From contig JANXSM010000041.1 in the NCBI GenBank assembly GCA_025352665.1, positions 1 through 64,000 on the forward strand: 64,000 nt of DNA, written 5' to 3'. This document shows positions 18,469 through 27,622 of the stretch, piece after piece. Each line of letters begins with the position of its first letter. The first letter of the stretch is position 1. The stretch is from Rhodospirillales bacterium (lineage in GTDB: Bacteria > Pseudomonadota > Alphaproteobacteria > Acetobacterales > Acetobacteraceae). A model generated the notes under the pieces. That model did not search any database. It was not told the origin of the DNA and saw only the letters and a program-made list of their open reading frames with translations. A program made the position numbers and the translations under genes.

Positions 18469-19560
18469 TTACTTCGAGAAGGTAATCACCCGAAATGTAT
18501 TCGGGAACACCGTGTTCGGATTGACATACGAAACCGCAGTATTCACCTTCTTCGCATAATCGGCCGAACCCTCGGCCACCATGCCGTATAGCTTCTGATT
18601 CTGGTGATCCATCGTGACCACCTTGAGGTTGTTGTAGGTCGCCAGGCTCTCGACCAACTTGAAGCTGTCTGCCGAGGTCACTTCGGCCACGGTGAGCGTC
18701 GCGTGGATGCCGTCGGCGCTGAACAGGCGCTTGGTGGCCTTGTCATAGACCAGGGAGTCCGTGCCGTCGCCGATCTCGGCCGACCACACCGTGGCGCCGT
18801 TTTCGGTGTTGAGTACGACCAGCGCCGCCTTCTTGTCACCCAACGAGCGGCAGGTGACAAACAGGCGCTTAAGGTCGGTGTCCACCTCGATCATCGTGGG
18901 CTTGCCGCACGCCGGCGAAGAATAGGTGTCGACCAGCTTCATGCCGGCGGTGTCGATCACGAAGATCTTGCTCTCGAGTTGGCCAGCCAAATACAGCTTG
19001 CCGTGGCCATCGGCGACCGCGCCCTCCGCCTTCTGGGTCGGCACGACGAGGGTGCCCACCACTTTGAAGGTCGTCGTGTCGACCGCCATCACAGGCGAGC
19101 CTTCCTTGGTCGGCTCGGTGTTGAAGAACACCCGCTTGGTCGTCGGATCGTAATGGCCGGCGTCGATGCCGGGGGCGATTTTCACTGCTTCGCTGAGCGA
19201 GGCAAGGGTCGACAGCTTGAACGGAATGAACGTGCCATCCTCATTCTCGCTCAGACCGAGGTCGAGGTCAGGCGCCAGCACCACGCCGTTCGAGCTATGT
19301 GCGGGCGTGGTCTCGATCGTCTTGATCAGCGTGTGGGTGGCCGGGTCGAACACCTGCAGCCCCTCGCCGCGGTGCCCAAGGAACACGTGCTTGTTGGCCG
19401 CGTCATACGTGATGTAGTCGTAGCCAGCGGCCTTGCCGGGAATGGTCGTGATGTTCTCGGTATGCCAGCCGTCGAACGCGAAGGCCGCGGATGCGAAGGC
19501 CGGCGCGGTCGCCAGCAGTGTTGCCGCCAGCAGGGCCAACCGCTTGGAAATCTTGGACAT
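18469..19560 (-). CDS. Secreted YncE-like beta-propeller protein
   Basis: 363 residues. A Sec signal is evident (KRLALLAATLLATAPAFASA, likely cleaved after AFA). The mature part is built of repeated beta-blade units such as YDAANKHVFLGHRGEGLQVFD, DPTTKRVFFNTEPTKEGSPV and DGHGKLYLAGQLESKIFVID, the YVTN/YncE-type propeller fold. Function of such periplasmic propellers is mostly unknown. It starts 47 bp after the ATPase of the fused-permease ABC system, with AAGGAAA as ribosome site, and is probably co-transcribed with it. It may be an accessory or binding factor for that system. Confidence 0.8.
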   Translation of the reverse strand: MSKISKRLALLAATLLATAPAFASAAFAFDGWHTENITTIPGKAAGYDYITYDAANKHVFLGHRGEGLQVFDPATHTLIKTIETTPAHSSNGVVLAPDLDLGLSENEDGTFIPFKLSTLASLSEAVKIAPGIDAGHYDPTTKRVFFNTEPTKEGSPVMAVDTTTFKVVGTLVVPTQKAEGAVADGHGKLYLAGQLESKIFVIDTAGMKLVDTYSSPACGKPTMIEVDTDLKRLFVTCRSLGDKKAALVVLNTENGATVWSAEIGDGTDSLVYDKATKRLFSADGIHATLTVAEVTSADSFKLVESLATYNNLKVVTMDHQNQKLYGMVAEGSADYAKKVNTAVSYVNPNTVFPNTFRVITFSK

Positions 19561-19607
19561 AAATCGTTTCCTTTTTGTTAATTTTTTTCCACCTATACCT
19601 TAGCGGA

Positions 19608-20966
19608 TCATCCGGCTGTGTCGATATCCTCCAGGCTGAATTGTGCCGCCTCCTCGTCGTAGCTGTAGAGCTCGGCATAACGACCCCAGGAAATCGCCGT
19701 GCGCAGCGTGTCCTCCGCGTAGTCGGGCGACATGTGGTCCTCCAGCTCGTCGCGGAACCGCACGGCGGAGGCGCGGTGATTCCAGCGCTCGTCCAAGGTG
19801 CGCCGGATCGCGGCCACCAGCGGCACATGGGCACGCAGGGCGGTGGCAAAGATCGCCTTGCGCTCATCGGTATCGGCGAGCGCGAACTGCTTGCCGGCGT
19901 CGGTGAGCACCAGATCGCCGTCGGCGAGATCGGCAAGGTGCAACAGCTGCAGCGCCTCACCCATCGGAAGCAGTTCGTCCGCCTCCAGCTGTAGCGACCC
20001 GGCCAACGCGGGCAGATCGGCGCGGCCTTCATAGGGCGGCTGGGCCAGCGCTTCCAGCAGACCGGCCAACAAGTTGGTCGACACCGGTGCCATCGGCGTG
20101 GCGAACCCCGCCTCCACCGCAGGCGTTGGCACGGCCGGCGACGACTTGGCTGGCCTGCGCGTCATCAGCGCGTAAATATCATCCACCATTTGGCGGAAAT
20201 CCGGCGCCAACCGGTTGCGCGGATGCGGGAACGGCACCGCAAGCTCGCTCGCAACGCGCCCGGGATTGGACGAGAACACCAAGATACGGTCGCACATCAG
20301 CACCGCCTCTTCGATGTTGTGCGTCACCATCAGGATGGACTTGACCGGTAGCTTCGACTCCATCCACAGGTCGATGAGATCGGTACGCAGCGTCTCGGCG
20401 GTCAGCACGTCAAGCGCTGAGAACGGCTCGTCCATCAGCAACAGGTCGGGATGCACCACCAGCGCCCGGGCAAGCCCCACGCGCTGACGCATGCCGCCCG
20501 ACAGCTCCTTGGGATAGGCGCTCTCGTAACCGCCAAGACCGATCAGGTCGATCGCCGCCTCCGCCCGGTCCTCCCGCTCCACCCGGCCGACGCCCTGCGC
20601 CTCCAGCCCGAGTTCCACGTTCTGCTGCACGGTCAGCCAGGGAAACAGGGCGAAGCTCTGAAACACCATGGCAACTCCCGGCGCCGGCCCCTTCAAAGGG
20701 GCGCCGCGCCACAGAACCTCACCCGCGGTCGGCGCCAGCAGTCCCGACACGATCCGCAGCAACGTCGATTTGCCCGACCCTGAGCGCCCCAAAAGCCCGA
20801 TGATCTCGCCACTGGCGATCTTGAGATTGACATCGTCGAGCACGAGCACATCCGACGTGCTGTCCTTGTGGTACGACTGCCGGCAGCCACACACTTCAAC
20901 AAGGGGGGAAGCTGCGAGGTGACCGTCCATGGCTGGGTATCCTTTCAGAGCGTCAGGCGGGGTCAT
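19608..20966 (-). CDS. ABC ATPase of nitrate/sulfonate type with C-terminal AAA-associated domain
   Basis: About 452 residues. The start at 20966 overlaps the permease stop as ATGA (20963-20966); a later Met (MDGHLAAS) is an alternative. Residues about 15-270 are a SsuB/TauB/NrtD-type ATPase: Walker A GRSGSGKST, signature [14 protein letters not shown], Walker B LLLMDEPFSALDV. About 150 further residues, from LLAGLLEALAQPPYEGRADL on, resemble the AAA-associated C-terminal domain (PF09821 type), thought to be regulatory. It pairs with the fused permease encoded upstream. No dedicated solute-binding protein lies next to the set. Confidence 0.85.
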   Translation of the reverse strand: MTPPDALKGYPAMDGHLAASPLVEVCGCRQSYHKDSTSDVLVLDDVNLKIASGEIIGLLGRSGSGKSTLLRIVSGLLAPTAGEVLWRGAPLKGPAPGVAMVFQSFALFPWLTVQQNVELGLEAQGVGRVEREDRAEAAIDLIGLGGYESAYPKELSGGMRQRVGLARALVVHPDLLLMDEPFSALDVLTAETLRTDLIDLWMESKLPVKSILMVTHNIEEAVLMCDRILVFSSNPGRVASELAVPFPHPRNRLAPDFRQMVDDIYALMTRRPAKSSPAVPTPAVEAGFATPMAPVSTNLLAGLLEALAQPPYEGRADLPALAGSLQLEADELLPMGEALQLLHLADLADGDLVLTDAGKQFALADTDERKAIFATALRAHVPLVAAIRRTLDERWNHRASAVRFRDELEDHMSPDYAEDTLRTAISWGRYAELYSYDEEAAQFSLEDIDTAG

Positions 20967-22699
20967 AGCGTCAGCCGGCGGGTGGCGAAGGCATACATCG
21001 GCCGCCACAGCACGCGGTTGAATGCCAGCACGAAGATCGACATGACGACCACGCCGAGCACAACATGGGCGAAATTCCCCTCGTCGGTCGCCTGCGCGAT
21101 ATAGGCTCCAAGGCCGTGGGCGCGCAGCTTGGTGTCACCCCAACTGGCCACCTCGGCGACGATCGCCGCATTCCACGACCCGCCCGAGGCGGTGATGGCG
21201 CCAGTGACGAAATATGGGAAGATCCCCGGCAGGATCACGCGTCGCCACCACAGCCAGCCGCCGATGCGGAAATTGCGCGACGCTTCCAAAAGGTCGCCCG
21301 GGAAGGCCGAGGCGCCGGCGATGACGTTGAACAGGATGTACCACTGTGTGCCCAGGATCATCAGCGGCGTCAGCCAGATGTCCGGGCTACCGCGGAAACG
21401 CACGATCAGAATGACAAAAACAGGAAAAAATAGATTGGCCGGGAACGCCGCCACGAACTGCGCCACCACGCCGATGCTGCGCGCCAGGCTGGGTCGTAGG
21501 CCAATCCACACGCCGATCGGCACCCAGATCAGGCTGGCAAGTGCGATCAGTACGACCACGCGGACCATCGTAATGAAACCAAGGCCCACGACCTCGGCGA
21601 GATCAGCAAGTCCCACGTCGTGCACCAGAACGTACCGCACGATCTGCCAGGCGGCAAAGCCTGCCACAACCGCGACGCTGATAAAGAACAGGCCGTCGCC
21701 CAGCCGTGTCGGCGTCGCGGGCTTGGAAGGCTTGGAGGCTGATGAGAAATCCAGCCGCATACGCCCGATGAAACCAAACACCACCGCAACCGACCCGCCG
21801 ACGAACCGCAGGGCGCGCGTGCGCCGCAGCAGCTTCAGCACCCATGGGTCCTCGGCCGTCGCACCCGCCGTCAGCTCCACCCGGAACTTGGCGGACCAGG
21901 CCACCAGCGGGCGGAACAGCAGCTGGTCGTAGGCGAGAATGACCAGGAACATGGTGCCGATCGCATACCAAATCGCCGTCATGTTCTTGTCGTCCAGCGC
22001 CTGGGCCACATAGCTGCCGATGCCCGGCAGCTTCCAGCTCTGGTCGCCCAGCGTGATCGCCTCGGACGCCACGACGAAAAACCAGCCGCCCGACATCGAC
22101 AGCATCATGTTCCACACCAACCCGGGCATGCCGAAAGGCACCTCCAACCGCCAGAATCGCTGCCAAGGCGATAGCCGGAAGGCGCGGGTGGCCTCGACCA
22201 GGTCTTCCGGAAGCGTGGTCAGCGACTGGTAGAAGCTGAACGCCATGTTCCACGCCTGGCTGGTGAACACGGCGAAGATGGCAGCCAGCTCCAGTCCGAT
22301 CACCCGGCCGGGAAACAGCGACATGAAAAACGCCGTGGTGAAGGTAAGAAACCCCAGGATCGGCACAGACTGCAGAATGTCCAGGATCGGCACCATGACG
22401 ATGCCGGCACGCCGGCTTTTCGCGGCCAGTGGCGCGAAGGTGAAGGTGAACACCAGAGAGGCAAACAAGGCCGCAAACATGCGCAAGGTGGTCCGCAGCG
22501 CGTATTCCGGCAGATGCGACGGATCGAGGCTGACCACGGTTGCGTTCGGCGCGTCGATCGGCTGGAAGGTCGCAGGCGTCACCTGCACCACCGCGAGGAT
22601 GGCTGCGAACACGCAGAGCACCGCCACCAGGTCCCATATGTTGGGCAGGCGGCGACCGGCGGTCAGGGCGGAGGGGAGCGGCAGGGGCATGGGCGACAT
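20963..22699 (-). CDS. Fused double ABC permease (nitrate/sulfonate/bicarbonate type)
   Basis: 578 residues containing two binding-protein-dependent transport domains in one chain. The first has its EAA-like loop in EDLVEATRAFRLSPWQRFWRLEVPFGMPGLVWN, the second in DLLEASRNFRIGGWLWWRRVILPGIFPYFVTGA. Each domain has about five to six membrane segments, with an Arg/Ser-rich linker near residues 290-330. One chain can thus replace a permease dimer. With the downstream ATPase it makes a complete membrane unit. Substrate unknown: nitrate, sulfonate and bicarbonate are only family precedents. Confidence 0.88.
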   Translation of the reverse strand: MSPMPLPLPSALTAGRRLPNIWDLVAVLCVFAAILAVVQVTPATFQPIDAPNATVVSLDPSHLPEYALRTTLRMFAALFASLVFTFTFAPLAAKSRRAGIVMVPILDILQSVPILGFLTFTTAFFMSLFPGRVIGLELAAIFAVFTSQAWNMAFSFYQSLTTLPEDLVEATRAFRLSPWQRFWRLEVPFGMPGLVWNMMLSMSGGWFFVVASEAITLGDQSWKLPGIGSYVAQALDDKNMTAIWYAIGTMFLVILAYDQLLFRPLVAWSAKFRVELTAGATAEDPWVLKLLRRTRALRFVGGSVAVVFGFIGRMRLDFSSASKPSKPATPTRLGDGLFFISVAVVAGFAAWQIVRYVLVHDVGLADLAEVVGLGFITMVRVVVLIALASLIWVPIGVWIGLRPSLARSIGVVAQFVAAFPANLFFPVFVILIVRFRGSPDIWLTPLMILGTQWYILFNVIAGASAFPGDLLEASRNFRIGGWLWWRRVILPGIFPYFVTGAITASGGSWNAAIVAEVASWGDTKLRAHGLGAYIAQATDEGNFAHVVLGVVVMSIFVLAFNRVLWRPMYAFATRRLTL

Positions 22700-22740
22700 C
22701 CGGTAAAAAGGCGAAACGGTCCGGGCGGTGCCCCGTTCAA

Positions 22741-22770
22741 GTCTTGCGAGGGCAGCAGCCCGCGCAAGAC
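22741..22770 (-). terminator. Strong hairpin between dut and the fused-permease ABC operon
   Basis: GTCTTGCGAGGGC (22741-22753) pairs with GCCCGCGCAAGAC (22758-22770), 12 of 13 positions, around a 4-nt AGCA loop. It is about 50 bp beyond the dut stop in the direction of transcription and about 40 bp before the ABC permease start. It may end the ubiE-coaBC-dut message; no T-run follows on the minus strand. Confidence 0.45.
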
Positions 22771-22818
22771 GTAAGCGTGCCTCCTACGCCACCACCTTGT
22801 TAATGAGGAGTGGCGTTT

Positions 22819-23274
22819 TCATGACGCCTGTCGATTTTGCCCAAAGCCCGTACTGCCGAAGCCGCCGCTGCCGCGGGCGGTCTCGTCCAGCGTGTCGACC
22901 TCCTCCCATTCCGCACGCAGCACCGGCGCCAGAACGGCCTGGGCGATGCGCATGCCCGGCTCCACCACGAAGGCGGTGGTGGAGGTGTTCAGCAGGATTA
23001 CGCCGATTTCCCCCCGATAGTCGGAATCGATCGTGCCGGGCGTGTTGGCGAGCGTGATCCCATGCTTGAGCGCCAGCCCGGAGCGGGGACGCACCTGCAA
23101 CTCATGGCCCTCCGGCACTGCAACCCGCAGACCGGTCGGGATCAGCGTGCGCCCCGCAGGTGCCACCGTGACTGCTGCGGGAATGGCGGCCAACAGATCC
23201 ATGCCTGCCGCACCAAGGGTCGCGTATTCGGGCAGGGCCATGGCATGTGGCAGTCGCTGAATGCGCAGTTTCAT
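22819..23274 (-). CDS. dut: dUTP diphosphatase
   Basis: 151 residues, normal for a trimeric dUTPase. It hydrolyses dUTP to dUMP and PPi, which keeps uracil out of DNA and supplies dUMP for dTMP synthesis. Conserved motifs are visible: [10 protein letters not shown] (motif 1), [13 protein letters not shown] (motif 2), [14 protein letters not shown] (motif 3), the E-E-V-D-x-L region and the C-terminal GSGGFGSTG (motif 5). Its ATG overlaps the coaBC stop as ATGA (23271-23274), so it is the last gene of a ubiE-coaBC-dut unit. Confidence 0.97.
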   Translation of the reverse strand: MKLRIQRLPHAMALPEYATLGAAGMDLLAAIPAAVTVAPAGRTLIPTGLRVAVPEGHELQVRPRSGLALKHGITLANTPGTIDSDYRGEIGVILLNTSTTAFVVEPGMRIAQAVLAPVLRAEWEEVDTLDETARGSGGFGSTGFGQNRQAS

Positions 23275-24470
23275 GACGCGAACACCGCAGCCATCCGCGC
23301 GGCAAGCCGGGTGGCGACTGCATCCTTGGGCAGCCGAGGCCAGCTTTCCACGCCCTGCTCGGTTACCAGATGCACTTCGTTCTCCAGTCCGCCCATGATG
23401 TCGGCGCCGGCGCCAACGTCGTTGGCGACGATCCAGTCGCAGCCCTTGCGGCGCCGCTTTTCGGTTGCGTGCGCGATCACGTCCTGCGTTTCCGCAGCAA
23501 ATCCCACCACCAGCTGCGGCCGCGGCTGCCCCTGCGAGATAGTGGCCAAAATATCCGGGTTCTGCACGAACGAGAGGCTGAGCGTATCCATGCCCGGCAT
23601 CTTCTTCAGCTTCTGTGCCGCAGCCTCGGTGCGCCAGTCGGCGACGGCTGCCGCGAACACCGCGATATCGGCCGGCAACGCTGCGGTGCAGACGGCCAGC
23701 ATCTCGGCGGCGGTCTCGACATGGATGGTGCGAACACCGGCGGGATCGGGCAGGCTGACGGGGCCGCTGACCAGCGTGACCGAAGCCCCCAACGCCTGCA
23801 GCGCCACGGCGATCGCGTGCCCCTGCCGGCCGGAGGAGCGGTTGGCGATGTACCGAACCGGGTCGATCGGCTCATGCGTCGGCCCGGAGGTGACCAGCGC
23901 GTGCCGGCCCGCCAGCGGGCGTGGCCCGATCAGCAGCGCCGCGATGGCGGCCAAAATCGCCGGCGGCTCGGCAAGCCGGCCGAACCCGTATTCGTTACAT
24001 GCCATCGTACCTTCGTCCGGCCCCACCACGGTCACGCCGCGAGAGGCCAAGGTCGCCATGTTCGCGACGGTGGCAGGATGCTGCCACATGCGCACGTTCA
24101 TCGCCGGCGCCACCAGCACAGCCTTGTCGGTCGCCAACAGCAGCGTGGTCGCGAGATCAGATGCCAGCCCCACCGCCATCTTGGCCAGAATATCGGCCGA
24201 GGCCGGCGCCACCACCACCAGGTCGGCAGCCCGCGACAGCTGGATATGGCCCATCTCGCTCTCGTCGGTCAGCGAAAATATTTCGGTATAGACGCGATCT
24301 TCCGACAGCGCCTGCAGCGACAGAGGCGTCACGAAATGCGCGCCCCCCTCGGTCAGAACGCAGGTCACACCGCAGCCCGACTTGCGCAGCAGCCGCACCA
24401 GTTCGAGGGCTTTATAAGCAGCGATGCCGCCCGAGACGATCAGCAGGACGCGTTTGCTAGCGAGGGTCAT
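23271..24470 (-). CDS. coaBC: Bifunctional phosphopantothenoylcysteine decarboxylase / phosphopantothenate-cysteine ligase
   Basis: About 399 residues from the ATG at 24470, which overlaps the ubiE stop as ATGA. The upstream in-frame extension is ubiE DNA and is rejected. The N-terminal flavoprotein domain (CoaC) shows [16 protein letters not shown], the FMN/substrate motif PAMNVRMW and the catalytic Cys in [10 protein letters not shown]. The C-terminal CoaB domain begins about [17 protein letters not shown] with [12 protein letters not shown], and later has KKMPG. The enzyme carries out two steps of coenzyme A synthesis in the cytoplasm. Confidence 0.96.
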   Translation of the reverse strand: MTLASKRVLLIVSGGIAAYKALELVRLLRKSGCGVTCVLTEGGAHFVTPLSLQALSEDRVYTEIFSLTDESEMGHIQLSRAADLVVVAPASADILAKMAVGLASDLATTLLLATDKAVLVAPAMNVRMWQHPATVANMATLASRGVTVVGPDEGTMACNEYGFGRLAEPPAILAAIAALLIGPRPLAGRHALVTSGPTHEPIDPVRYIANRSSGRQGHAIAVALQALGASVTLVSGPVSLPDPAGVRTIHVETAAEMLAVCTAALPADIAVFAAAVADWRTEAAAQKLKKMPGMDTLSLSFVQNPDILATISQGQPRPQLVVGFAAETQDVIAHATEKRRRKGCDWIVANDVGAGADIMGGLENEVHLVTEQGVESWPRLPKDAVATRLAARMAAVFAS

Positions 24471-25228
24471 AGTCGCCAGCCGGTGTGAATTGCGGCAATC
24501 CCGCCGCTGAGGTTGCGCACGCTCACCCTTGAAAGCCCCGCCGTGCACATCATGCCCGAGAGCATCTCCTGGTCTGGAAACATCCGAATGCTCTCGGCGA
24601 GATACTGATAACTGTCGGCATCACCAGCGATCATCCGGCCCAGCCGCGGCAGCACCCTGAACGACCACGCGTCATACACCGGTGCGAGGGCCGCCACCTG
24701 CACGTGGGAGAACTCCAGGCAGCAGAACCGTCCGCCGGGCTTGAGCACGCGTCGCGCCTCGGCCAGCACAGCGTCCTTGTCGGTGCAGTTGCGCAGCCCG
24801 AAAGCCATCGAAACCGTGTCGACGCTCCGATCCAACAGCGGCAGCCGCTCGGCATCGGCGGTGAGAAACGTGAGGCCGGCAACCAAGCCGCGCGTGATCG
24901 CCCGGTCACGCCCCACGCCCAGCATGGCGGCGTTGATGTCCGACAGAATGGTCGGCCCCCCGCCAGCGGCAAGCCAGGCAAAGCTGATGTCACCGGTGCC
25001 ACCGGCGAGGTCGAGCAGCGACTTCTTGGGCGACGGTGCCAGCGCTGTGTTGAAGATCCGCTTCCACACCCGGTGGATGCCGAGCGACATCAGGTCGTTC
25101 ATCAGATCGTATTTCGGCGCCACGCTGTCGAACACGGCGCGCACCAGGGGCTTCTTGTCCGCGAGCGGCACCTCGCGGAAGCCGAAGTCGATCACGGGTT
25201 CAGCCGGGGAGGTGGTGTTGTCGCTCAT
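24467..25228 (-). CDS. ubiE: Demethylmenaquinone / 2-methoxy-6-polyprenyl-benzoquinol C-methyltransferase
   Basis: 253 residues from the ATG at 25228 (MSDNTTSPAEPVIDFGF). The longer upstream frame is antisense to mutM. SAM-binding motif I is LDLAGGTGDISF. UbiE hallmarks are seen: YDLMNDLMSLGIHRVWKR near the N-terminus, MAFGLRNCTDKD in the middle and PGGRFCCLEFSH. It methylates the quinone ring in ubiquinone synthesis at the membrane surface. It heads the ubiE-coaBC-dut unit and diverges from mutM, with only 28 bp between the starts. Confidence 0.96.
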   Translation of the reverse strand: MSDNTTSPAEPVIDFGFREVPLADKKPLVRAVFDSVAPKYDLMNDLMSLGIHRVWKRIFNTALAPSPKKSLLDLAGGTGDISFAWLAAGGGPTILSDINAAMLGVGRDRAITRGLVAGLTFLTADAERLPLLDRSVDTVSMAFGLRNCTDKDAVLAEARRVLKPGGRFCCLEFSHVQVAALAPVYDAWSFRVLPRLGRMIAGDADSYQYLAESIRMFPDQEMLSGMMCTAGLSRVSVRNLSGGIAAIHTGWRL

Positions 25229-25256
25229 GAGAGAGAGTGTATAGCCTGCTTCCCCA

Positions 25257-26096
25257 ATGCCGGAACTCCCCGAAGTCGAAACCGTGATGCGAGGCCTGAG
25301 CGCACGGATGCTCGGCCGGGTCATCACATCCGCCACCACCAATCGCCCGGACATGCGCTGGCCGTTCCCCCCAGGCCTGGCGACACGCATGACCGGCGCC
25401 ACCGTGGAAAGCTTCCGGCGCCGCGCCAAATACATCCTCATGCGCCTGTCCGGCGGCGACAGCGTGTTGATCCATCTCGGCATGTCCGGCCGCATGGTGA
25501 TCACGCCAGCCGGGCAAAACGACCTACCGCCGCATGAGCACCTGACCCTGGAGACTGACGACGGCTGGCGCATCGGCTTCGTCGACCCGCGCCGCTTCGG
25601 CTCGGTCGACCTGATGCCCACCCAGGACGAGGACAGCCACCGCCTGCTTGCAGACCTCGGCCCCGAGCCGCTCGACGATGCGTTCACTGCAGCCGTGTTG
25701 TCCAAGGCACTGGCTGGCCGGGCGACCCCAATCAAGGCAGCCCTGCTCGACCAGACCAACGTCGCGGGGCTCGGTAATATATATGTGTGCGAAGCCCTGT
25801 TCCGGGCAGGGATCAGCCCCCGCCGCCTGGCTGGTGCGGTCGCCGGCGCCCGCGCCGCGCGGCTGGTCCCGGCCATCAAGGCAACGCTGGCCGAGGCGAT
25901 CGCCGCGGGCGGATCAAGCCTGCGCGACTATGTGCAGCCGGACGGCGAACTCGGCTATTTCCAGCACGCCTGGAAGGTCTACGGCCGCACCGGCCAGCCC
26001 TGCGAGCGCTGCCCGGGCCTTCCCGCCTGCCCGGGCGTGTCGCGCATCGTTCAATCGGCGCGCAGCACATTTTATTGTCAGCGCACCCAGCGCTGA
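25257..26096 (+). CDS. mutM: Formamidopyrimidine-DNA glycosylase (Fpg/MutM)
   Basis: 279 residues. Base-excision glycosylase/AP lyase acting on 8-oxoguanine and formamidopyrimidines. The N-terminal catalytic P1-E2 is present ([10 protein letters not shown]), as are K58 in RRRAKYI, the LIHLGMSGR segment and the helix-two-turn-helix with [18 protein letters not shown]. The C-terminal zinc finger is odd. C249-x2-C252 and C274 are present, but the expected fourth Cys three residues later is Thr277 (YCQRTQR). An extra Cys258 might substitute, or zinc binding may be altered. The 3' end is partly duplicated just downstream. Confidence 0.95.
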   Translation: MPELPEVETVMRGLSARMLGRVITSATTNRPDMRWPFPPGLATRMTGATVESFRRRAKYILMRLSGGDSVLIHLGMSGRMVITPAGQNDLPPHEHLTLETDDGWRIGFVDPRRFGSVDLMPTQDEDSHRLLADLGPEPLDDAFTAAVLSKALAGRATPIKAALLDQTNVAGLGNIYVCEALFRAGISPRRLAGAVAGARAARLVPAIKATLAEAIAAGGSSLRDYVQPDGELGYFQHAWKVYGRTGQPCERCPGLPACPGVSRIVQSARSTFYCQRTQR

Positions 26097-26124
26097 TGGC
26101 TATTGTTCGCGCATCCAGCGCTGA
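26073..26124 (+). repeat. 28-bp-period direct repeat at the mutM 3' end
   Basis: TATTGT plus an 18-bp segment ending CCAGCGCTGA at 26073-26096 recurs at 26101-26124 with three differences in 24 bases. The first copy encodes the last residues and stop of MutM. The second copy lies between mutM and the enoyl-CoA hydratase start. It looks like a small tandem duplication. Confidence 0.75.
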
Positions 26125-26134
26125 GAGGCTCCTT

Positions 26135-26911
26135 ATGTCCGAACCGGAAATGATCCAGACCGAAACGCAAGGGCGGGTGGCGTTGATCCGCCTCAACCGC
26201 CCACAGGCGCTCAACGCCCTGTGCGACCAGCTAATGGCCGAACTCGGCGCAGCCCTACTGGGCTTCGACGCAGCCCCAGGTATCGGCGCCATCGTGCTCA
26301 CTGGCTCCGAGCGCGCGTTCGCCGCCGGGGCCGACATCAAGGAAATGAAGGACCGCAGCTACCCGGCAACCGTCCTGCACGACTTCATTGCCCCGTGGGA
26401 GATCATTCTGCGGGTGCGCAAGCCCATCATTGCAGCCGTAGCAGGTTTCGCCCTTGGTGGCGGATGCGAGCTCGCAATGATGTGCGATATGATCTTTGCG
26501 GCCGACACCGCGAAATTCGGCCAACCCGAGATCAATCTTGGCGTCATTCCCGGCGCCGGCGGCAGCCAGCGGCTGACCCGCGCGGTCGGCAAATCCAAGG
26601 CGATGGACATGGTGCTGACCGGGCGGATGATGGACGCGGCGGAGGCGGAACGGTCCAACCTGGTGTCGCGCGTGTTTCCGGCCGCCGACTTGGTGAGCGA
26701 GACGTTGAAGGTGGCCACCAGGCTCGCCGAGCTGTCGGCCACCGCCACGGTGATCGCCAAACAAGCCGTCAACCGGGCGTTCGAGACCACGCTGAGCGAG
26801 GGCCTGCGCGCCGAGCGCAGCCTGTTCCTGCCACTGTTCGGCACGGCGGACCAGCGCGAAGGCATGTCGGCTTTCGCCGACAAACGGAAGCCAGCCTTCA
26901 CGCACGGCTGA
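26135..26911 (+). CDS. Enoyl-CoA hydratase (crotonase family)
   Basis: 258 residues from the ATG at 26135 ([15 protein letters not shown]). Crotonase features: oxyanion-hole segments GADIKEMK (66-72) and AGFALGGG (103-110), and the two catalytic glutamates E112 (CELAMMCD) and E132 ([13 protein letters not shown]). It hydrates 2-enoyl-CoA thioesters, usually in beta-oxidation or amino-acid breakdown. The position between mutM and rpsT is a conserved alphaproteobacterial arrangement. Chain-length preference cannot be read from the sequence. Confidence 0.93.
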   Translation: MSEPEMIQTETQGRVALIRLNRPQALNALCDQLMAELGAALLGFDAAPGIGAIVLTGSERAFAAGADIKEMKDRSYPATVLHDFIAPWEIILRVRKPIIAAVAGFALGGGCELAMMCDMIFAADTAKFGQPEINLGVIPGAGGSQRLTRAVGKSKAMDMVLTGRMMDAAEAERSNLVSRVFPAADLVSETLKVATRLAELSATATVIAKQAVNRAFETTLSEGLRAERSLFLPLFGTADQREGMSAFADKRKPAFTHG

Positions 26912-27074
26912 GCGAGTGCAAAATTCCGCACGCGCGATTTCCGTTGTGGCACGGACGCTTAGAACCCGTTGTGCAGATCCAAGTTGCAGTATGACAGGTA
27001 AGAGGCCGGCAAGTATTCATCAGGTTGCAATCTATTGCCTCGTCAAACACACCGCCGCCGGCTGCACGAATAGT

Positions 27075-27103
27075 TTGACTCTGCCTGCCCGCCTGCCTAT
27101 GAG
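27075..27103 (+). promoter_or_regulatory. Candidate sigma70-type promoter for rpsT
   Basis: TTGACT (27075-27080) and TATGAG (27098-27103) are separated by exactly 17 bp, in the 364-bp gap between the enoyl-CoA hydratase stop (26911) and rpsT (27276). This would give an rpsT leader of roughly 165 nt. The rest of the gap shows no convincing gene. Confidence 0.5.
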
Positions 27104-27275
27104 ACCCCCCCTGGCTAGACGGGGCAAAACCGCGTACGGCCACCCGATATGACTGTCACCCACACCAGGGCGCTGTTCAAGCGAGCCAGGAAGTGGCAGG
27201 ATGTTGGAATCATGAATGCAACCCAGCAGGCAGGAGCGGTTCGCTCGGGCCTGCCTCGTCGGATCAAAGAGACCT

Positions 27276-27545
27276 ATGGCCAATACCGCCTCCGCCCGCA
27301 AGCGCATCCGCCAGATCGCCGTTCGCACCGATCGTAACGCGGCCCGCAGATCCCGCATGCGCACCTTCATCAAGAAGGTAGAAACCGCGATTGCCGCGGG
27401 TGACAAGGCCGCCGCGGTCGAAGCGCTACGTCTGGCGCAGCCCGAAGCGCAGCGTGCCGTGACCAAGGGCATTGCCCATCTGAACACCGTTGCACGCAAG
27501 ATTTCGCGCCTGTCCGCGCGCATCAAGGCGATCGCGGCCGTCTGA
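27276..27545 (+). CDS. rpsT: 30S ribosomal protein S20
   Basis: 89 residues from the ATG at 27276 ([13 protein letters not shown]); the longer upstream frame is non-coding leader. The N-terminus, the Arg/Lys-rich helices ([36 protein letters not shown]) and the short length are all typical of bS20, which binds 16S rRNA in the body of the small subunit. It lies directly before dnaA, the usual alphaproteobacterial order. The long leader could allow autoregulation by S20, as in enterics, but nothing specific is visible. Confidence 0.97.
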   Translation: MANTASARKRIRQIAVRTDRNAARRSRMRTFIKKVETAIAAGDKAAAVEALRLAQPEAQRAVTKGIAHLNTVARKISRLSARIKAIAAV

Positions 27546-27552
27546 TACAACA

Positions 27553-27622
27553 CGCTCCGTCCGCCCTGGTTCTTACGGAACCATACAGGCGGGCGGCGGA
27601 CGGGCGCCACGCCCATTATTTT
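27553..27622 (+). terminator. Probable rpsT terminator
   Basis: A large GC-rich stem (CCGTCCGCC against GGGCGGCGGACGG, with an inner GGTTC/GAACC pair) is followed by the small hairpin GGGCG-CCA-CGCCC (27602-27614) and then ATTATTTTA. Together these form a plausible intrinsic terminator just after the rpsT stop. Confidence 0.55.
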
